DNA from: Bryopsis sp. KO-2023
Lineage: Eukaryota > Chlorophyta > Ulvophyceae > Bryopsidales > Bryopsidaceae
Direction: 5' to 3'
NCBI GenBank assembly: GCA_030272585.1
Contig: BSYQ01000001.1
Span: 1,426,001-1,490,000, forward strand
DNA: 64,000 nt
The notes under the pieces are model-generated. The model saw only the letters and a list, made by a program, of their open reading frames with translations. It did not search any database and had not been told where the DNA came from. Positions 57,593 through 64,000 of the stretch are shown here, piece after piece (the stretch's first letter is position 1; the number at the start of each line of letters is the position of its first letter). The position numbers and the translations under genes were made by a program.

Positions 57593-60415
57593 ATGGCTGC
57601 TCCACGCACCCCCGCTGCCGGTTATGGCATGATCAGCATCGCTGAGGCGCAAAGAATTGTCCTTGAGAACACGCACACTCTGTCGGCGGTCGACGTTCCT
57701 GTATCAGAATCCGTCGGTTTCGTCGTCGCCGAAGATGTCCAAGCCAAAGAGCCCTTGCCTCCTTTCCCAGCTTCCATTAAAGTGATCACCACGGCTTTTG
57801 TCAACTGGTGCGGTATTTGGAGTCGACATAAGTCGCTTTTTGCAATCTTGATATTTTTGTGACGCAGGACGGCTATGCAGTATGTTCCAGTGACGGCAGC
57901 GGAACCCTCACTGTTGTTGGCGACGTCTTGGCTGGGAATTCTGGGGATATCCAGGTGGTCCCTGGAACATGTGCCTACATCACCACAGGTAAGGGGGGAT
58001 TCTGGTGACATCGATGATCATGCCATTTGATCCAGTGGAAATTCCTCCCTGATCTTCAAATCAATGAAAAATTAGCAATTGATGTCAACTTGGAAGAGCT
58101 GCACAGCCAACTGAAGCTCCACAAAACATGCCGTTTCTGCCAATGAAGGCGATGGTTGTGATCCAGTCAGACAGGAGTTCAGATATTCGCCATTACACCA
58201 TGCACAAAATCTTGAAAAAAGAAGAATATATTAAAAACTCCCTGAGGCTTTTCTAGGATATACCAGCAGAGTTTTGTTCATTCAGGGGCTCCAATCCCAC
58301 CAGGAGCCGATGCAGTGGTCATGATCGAGGATACAGAGAGCTTGCCAGCAGGCAGCGATGGGAAAAAGTCCGTAAATATTAAGACGGTCGTCAAGAAGGG
58401 GGAAGATATTCGACCTGTGGGATGCGACATCGAGTACGTTGGTGGGCGTCAGTCAGGTGCAAACGGCTTCAGTCTCCCTTTCTATTTCTGGAAATCCAGA
58501 CAGATCTAATTTGCTTCAAACTCTAGTGCATCGAATTTGATACGCTGTCGAAAAGGCATCAATTGAGGAGTTTAGTTCTGAAATCCCTGGGCAGCGGTTG
58601 GTTAGGGAATTTTCGCAGAAAAATAGTCTCCAATTCCACAGCGGCTTACGACCAGATGCTTACTTCTTTCCAGGACTGGGATGTCGGTCGTCTCAGTGGG
58701 GGATAGAATTGGTATCGCTGAGGTTGGACTCCTGGCCACAGTGGGTGCGACCACAGTGAAAGTGCATCCACAGCCAAAGGTGATGGTGCTATCCAACGGG
58801 GACGAAATTGTTGAGGCTGGCACACAGAAGCTGGAATTTGGAAAAATTCGGGACTCCAACAGACCGATGCTGATAGCTGCTGTGAAAGAGGCTGGTGGGG
58901 ATGTGATTGATATGGGTATTGCTGGAGACAGCGAGGGCTCGCTTGAGTCAAAGTTTAAAAAGGCCCTGGACACCGGTGCAGATGTGATCATCACTTCAGG
59001 TGATACATACACAAGTTGTCCATACACAGGTTGTTTCGACCCCGAGAATGTTTTTCCAGTATTTCCCATGCAATTTTCGTTTTTGAGTGGTCCAAATGCA
59101 CACGAGCTTGGATGTTCGTGGGGGATGTTGGTTGAGCTTCTCTTCCCCGAAAAGAGGTGTCAGACGAATGCAGTCGAGGCTTTATCAATACACACCAGGT
59201 CATAGCAGTGTTATGTATTTTGGTTGCTTGCTTAGGTGGGGTGTCTATGGGAGCCAAGGATTTGATCAAGCCTTTGCTGGAATCCCTGGGTAAAGTGCAT
59301 TTCGGGAAAGTCAAGATGAAGCCGGGGAAGCCACTGACATTCGCCACGATCGACCATAATGGCCGGCAAGTCTTGGTTTTTGCATTGCCTGGTGGGTAGA
59401 TCCCTGTTCTCAGCATTCAATACTGTACATGCAAGGTTACACCAGACGGACGAAAACTTGTTCTCTTTGAAATCCTGGTGAAGGAAGCTTCAGTTGATTC
59501 CATGGGCTTCGCTGGATCAAAGTACATTCAACCAATGTCATCTGGGTTTTTTATCATATTAATTTTTTGCCTTCATCAGGAAATCCTGTGAGTAGTTATG
59601 CTTGCTTCAAGTTGGTGGTGTTGCCTGCCTTGAACAAATTTATGGGTTGTGCGACACCTCTGCCGAGAAGAGTGGATGTGGAGCTGGCTGCAGATACAAA
59701 CCTCGACCCCCAGCGACCTGAGTATGCAAGGGCCACAGTCCGTTGGAAGAGGTGTGAACAAGAATTATATTTATATGAAATAAAGTACTATAGTTTTTAA
59801 ATGTATATATGTATGATCGTCTTGAAGGAAAGAGGGGACGCTTATTGCATCTGTTTAATCCATCAAGCTGTGGAGCTGTAGTGTGTTGTGGGAGTTGGTT
59901 GTACAAATAGCATAATCTTTTTTGATACTAACTGGTCTGGTGTTCAAGGCCCATCCTGGTGGTAAGTTAACCTTTCATATTAAATTACATTTCATCTTGA
60001 AAGATAGAAAAGTGCGCAACCTGTTGAAAAGACATGCTTTGCGACAGAGCAGATGAAATTTATGCAAGGTGCAATTGGCACGGCAACAATTTGATGGCAG
60101 TGTTTCATTTTCCCTTTCTTTCAGCGGTGGTGGGTTTGTGGCCGAGTCTGCTGCTGGATCTCAAAGGAGCAGCAGGCTTCTGAGTGCTCGATCAGCAAAT
60201 GTGCTTCTGGAACTTCCCCAGGTGTGCCATTTTCTCAAAAAAAAAAACTTCGGTATGATTGTGTTATCAGCTCTCCTTTTGTGCTGTTTTGTTCGTTTCT
60301 TTTGGTCAATATATTGTTGCCTCGACAGGAGGAAGGTGTTCTGTCAGCCGGATCAACAGTGACTGCCCTTGTGATCGACGACCTTCGATCCATGCCAGCG
60401 AAGGGCGAAGTTTGA
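57593..60415 (+). CDS. Molybdenum insertase, MoeA / CNX1 E-domain / gephyrin E-domain type
   Basis: Eight exons close in phase: 57593-57781, 57868-57988, 58286-58451, 58674-58999, 59236-59391, 59580-59754, 60125-60221, 60329-60415, giving 438 residues. The E-domain hallmarks are in order: LPPFPASIKDGYAV (where bacterial MoeA reads PxxxxSAMDGYA), ITTGAPIPPGADAVV, VKKGEDIRPVGCDIE, VLSNGDEIVE, IITSGGVSMGAKD and FALPGNPVSSYACF. The domain inserts molybdate into adenylylated molybdopterin to make active cofactor in the cytosol. There is no room for a fused MogA-like G domain: the C-terminus stops after the E-domain subdomain IV. So the G activity must be a separate gene, unlike plant CNX1 and animal gephyrin. 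Ile-Lys replaces the Ala-Met usually seen before DGYA. The donor of exon 3 (GTCAGG) is chosen by phase. Confidence 0.92.
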
Positions 60416-60710
60416 ACTCACCAAAACTGGAATTTCTGTTTGTATGCGTTGTGATTGGTCAAAATCGCCCCACTGTCGCTCCACTATTCATTCACGGTTT
60501 TTGGGAGCGCGGCAACATGCTGCGATGGTGTCAATTTGGAAGTAAAACCCAACAATAATGTAATGGATTGCTCGATCTTTATGTAATGTGCTCCCCGCCG
60601 TACTGACAGAATCCTCACCACAGCGCACTCACAAAGCACGAAAACAAGCCTCTGATCGTTCAAGGAACGAAAACATCAACGTTACCACCACCCCGTCCAT
60701 ACCCAACACG

Positions 60711-63700
60711 ATGACTGCGAATACGTCACAAGAGCCACAATCGACAGGAACAATCGTCACGCCAGCGTAAGGAAAATGAACGACATATCTCCTAGTGTTT
60801 GAAGCATGTGCGGCGTGCTCCACCAACCACGGCGGTGTGTGTGTGTTCTGCGCAACAGTTTCGCCTTCGGAGTCAACCCCTATGTAAAGAATCCATTAGT
60901 GCATGGACGGGATCGGCTCATCTACTACTCTGCTGGCGCCTTCGTCGTCTCATATGACGTCTACTCTCAGGAGGTTCGCCTGCAGCCGCCAGCGCTTGCA
61001 TGATGGCTATGAGGTTGTGTTTCTTCAACAGAGCTTGCTTTGAACGCCTTCTTGTATCGTAGATGTGCTTTCTTCCGACCCACGAGCATGTGTCGAAGAT
61101 CACCGCCATTGCCATGGCTCCGAACAGGAAATATCTGGCGTCTGCGGAAGTGCAAGGTGGAAATCATCAGGTGGAGTTGAGCCCCTGTTTAAACCAGTGG
61201 AAGGCTCGCACTATTTCGCGCAGGACATAAACGACTTTCGCGCGTTTGCAGGTGTCAGTTTTCAATCTCCTACACGAGAAGCGTGTCAGAACGCTGAGTT
61301 TGGATAAGTCAGTAGCCGCTGGAAGTGCCATTCACGATATGAGTTTCAGGTAAGAAAAAATCGGTCTCGCCCCTTTTTCTCAACTGTGGCAACATATGAT
61401 TGTACTGATTGATTTGGGTTTTGGATCAGCGATTGCGCCAAGCTGTTGGTCATGCAATGCGGGGAGCCAGCGTGGTATTGTCTTTGTTGGAGATGGTACA
61501 GCGGAAAGGTGAATGGGGTTGCGCTTTGGTGAAATGGAGGGAAAAGGTTTTTTCTCACTTTTGCATTGTCCGTTCCTTTGCAGATAACGGGTGCTTCAGT
61601 GTTTGTTTGTTTGTTTGCAGATAGTGGCGTCCATAAAAATCGAAATGCGTATGATTCACATAACATTCAATCCTTGGGACAAGACTTGTATCACCTGCCT
61701 GAGCGAAGAACATATGAAAACGCTCCACACGGACATTGACAACGAGACCTTCAAGCAAACTGCCACAGTACACCAGGTGAGCTAGGTGAGATGCCCCTGT
61801 TATTCAGTAGTTACGTCGCTGGGTTACCCATTGGCTGGCACTTCCTCAGGAAGAGGGACGAAAGTGGACGTGCTTTGCTTGGCTGGACGGGGGTCTTCTA
61901 GCGCTGTGCAATGATCATGGAGAGATCGCCATATATCATTCTGGGGTAGTGAAAGATAAATTCTCGGCAGGTCTGCCTTCCGAGGAGCAAATACGTACCA
62001 TTCAGAAGAAAGGACACGGCTTCGTCATCGGAGGGAGTCTTGGCACTCTGGCTGGTTATGAGGCCAGCGATGCAAGGTGAAATATTCGGTATTGATTGAA
62101 TATGTGAAGCCATTCACCCCCAAGTTCATCAATGCTCGTCGCATTCAGAACCCCCCTGCTCGACTATCCACTCTGCTCTCTGAATGCACTTTTCAGATGA
62201 TCTCCCTGTGATCCAGGCGGAAAGGAAATATGTATTCGCAGTCCTGGAGTTGGGATGTAGTGCCCGCCAGGAGCGACGTGCTCAAGATCTCGGTGTCGCA
62301 GTCCGAAGAGGAGCTCGTTCTAGTGACAGCGAACTATGAAATCATAGTTTTGGAGATCGACAGTGTCTCGAACGTGATGGACACAAAGGCAAAGGTGGCG
62401 GATGTTCTTGAAGCCGATGAGGTGCGAAAATGCAGTCCAAATGAAACTCTTCACAGTGGTGTGGGTAAGACAACCAATTTCTTTTTATTTCCGAAGTGTG
62501 GGTGTATACTCTTGTAGGTTGACAGTCCATCGACGATTTTGTGTGGAGGATTCAACAGCGGTGAAATAACTGGAATGGACATCTGTAACAAGATGCCCTT
62601 GCTCGTCACCTGCTCGGCCAACAGATTGTTTACAATGTGGAACTACATGACCAGGGAGTGCGTCTTGCGCAAGCACCTTCTCGATGATCCTCTGAGCGTT
62701 TCGTTGCACCCGTCAGGAGTTCAGGTGAGCAGAACCTGCAAGCGCATCAACAGTACTACCTGCTATGCTGGCAAGTTAGGGTCTATCATGATGATCGAAT
62801 GCCCCTGCAGGTGCTTATCGGGATGCACAACAAATTACGGTTGTTTTTGGTCCTGCACAATGACCTTCAAGCTCTTGCCGAGCTTCCAGTCAAAAAGTGC
62901 ACCATGGCCAGGTTCAGTGATGGCGGCCACATTTTCGCTGCTGTTGGGCGTGCCAACGCGATCGTGATTTTCGATTCTTACACCCATCAGCAGCTGGCAA
63001 TGATGAAGGGCCATGTGTCGACTGTTACCGGGTTTCGATGGGCGAACAAGGACCGATACTTGGTATCTGTTGGGGCAGGAGGCGCCTGCTACACGTGGGA
63101 TATGGGGAGTTTCTCCAGAGACTCGGATCGGGAGTAAGAGCGTTACTTTCTCCTGTCGTTCCCTTCCACAGCTTTTCCTACTGGCTCAGTTCCGATTCTC
63201 AGTGACTTCTCTGTGTTCAGATATGTTGACAAGAAGAACACTTATCACAGTCTCGCCGTGACGACGAAGGAAATCGGTGCAGTTATTCGAACGTATGATG
63301 GAAAAATTCAACATATTAAGAATGGCGTTGTGGAGCACGAAATACAAGTTGTCAAAGGGGAGTTCCTTTCGGTGGAGCTTGTGGCCGAAAATAATGTTCT
63401 TCTCATCGCAGATTCAGAGGGATTCGTTCACAGTCGACCTTGGCCTATTTCGTTCCCTGTGGATAATACAGATCAGTACAAGCATGAAGGTGAAAAATAC
63501 AAACTGCACGCCAGCCAAATATCGCATATGGCCGTGTCAGGGGATGGAAACGTTTTGATAACAGCCAGCAAGAATGGTGTGGTTTTGTTTTCGAACATGA
63601 CCCACATTGTCAATGGGTTCACAAAAAACTATCAGCTGGCTGCTGAGGTGGGGACGTTGGTATTGATCGACCCCGCGGAGATTGCTGGATACAGAGCAAG

Positions 63701-64000
63701 GATGAAAGACCTTGCGTTGCAAATATCATCCGCAAAAACTGAAGCAGAGTACAACGTATGGCGACCACCCATTTTTCCCCCTCTTTTGCCAGCTCCAAGT
63801 GACTGCGTTCAGCCGCCTGTAACCAGCTTTCGATCTTTGTTCTTCAGACGATTCGAGAAACGCAATCCTTGCGGGATCAAATCAACAAGGGGAACAGTGA
63901 TCACAGCAAAATATGTGACGAGCTGGCCGTAAAGACAAAGAAGCTTGAAGAGCTCGAAGCAAGCGCTCAGAAGGATCGGGTTGAGGCGGCTATGCAAATG
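60711..64000 (+). CDS. CFAP57: Cilia- and flagella-associated protein 57 (WD-repeat), 3' end outside window
   Basis: Exons in phase: 60711-60766, 60859-60973, 61063-61170, 61252-61349, 61430-61508, 61621-61776, 61850-62076, 62217-62460, 62518-62724, 62811-63133, 63221-63755, 63849 onward. The product read so far is a long WD-repeat protein matching CFAP57/WDR65: N-terminal FGVNPYVKNPLVHGRDRLIY, KITAIAMAPNRKYLASAE, GHGFVIGG, GGFNSGEITGMDICNKMPLL, SVSLHPSGVQVLIGMHNKLR, FSDGGHIFAAVG, and the 'DKKNTYHSLAV' segment before the second propeller end. At about residue 720 (ARMKDLALQISSAKTEAEYN) the C-terminal coiled coil starts and runs off the window. CFAP57 is a component of axonemal regulatory complexes of inner dynein arms. 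Its presence indicates motile flagella. Only 295 bases separate it from the preceding stop. Confidence 0.93.

Noticed and set aside
1-64000. CRISPR array, operons or other prokaryotic features
   Set aside because: The sequence is clearly eukaryotic with spliced genes; the only regular array (64-base) has no variable spacers.

Overview
The window is nuclear DNA of an intron-rich eukaryote. Genes are split into many short exons with GT-AG introns of about 50-450 bases, often with long T tracts before the acceptor. Between genes there are long A, T, G and C runs and tandem repeats. The organism is most probably a flagellated alga of the green lineage. ATP-citrate lyase is present as a separate plant-type B subunit. 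The MBOAT acyltransferase, Elongator subunit 5 and the Tim21-like gene resemble plant forms, a small DnaJ-type zinc-finger protein has a basic, plastid-transit-like N-terminus, and CFAP57 implies motile flagella. This assignment is inference from remembered family sequences; another split-ACL flagellate such as a glaucophyte is not excluded.

Layout. 1-2.8 kb: repeats, a lone 238-codon frame, a 41-45 base minisatellite, a tRNA-like fold and three GTCGCAC hairpins. 3.0-4.7 kb: an unidentified membrane-protein gene, apparently frameshifted at a G7 run. 5.6-6.4 kb: eight exact 64-base repeats, each with a GGTCGCA hairpin. 7.7-15.3 kb: an intronless ethanolamine-permease-type transporter, divergent from a GON4-like nuclear protein with nine perfect heptads. 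15.8-17.9 kb: a GalT/HIT-like enzyme. 20.3-24.5 kb: a TM9SF protein. 26.2-28.5 kb (minus): an importin-alpha-like armadillo protein. 29.8-31.7 kb: a TPR protein. 31.7-33.7 kb: homopolymer-rich DNA. 33.7-38.9 kb: a segment bounded by inverted repeats of about 340 bases, holding two unrecognised candidate genes. 39.0-39.7 kb: a 105-residue zinc-finger protein. 40.6-43.1 kb: ELP5. 43.6-47.7 kb: an MBOAT lysophospholipid acyltransferase with two GC-AG introns. 48.3-50.9 kb (minus): a Tim21/Coa1-like two-TM protein, divergent from NSUN5 (51.1-54.9 kb). 55.3-57.3 kb (minus): ACLB, divergent from a MoeA/CNX1E-type molybdenum insertase (57.6-60.4 kb). 60.7 kb to the end: CFAP57, cut by the window edge.

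Most genes are unrelated housekeeping functions: secretory pathway, lipid remodelling, tRNA and rRNA modification, acetyl-CoA supply, molybdenum cofactor and cilia. The shared organisation is a run of divergent pairs with short gaps (173-388 bases for three of them). For most multi-exon genes I checked that exon lengths and phases close to one continuous frame; splice sites are otherwise read by eye, without transcripts. The strongest candidates for something undescribed are the 64-base hairpin array with its relatives, and the 5.2-kb inverted-repeat segment.
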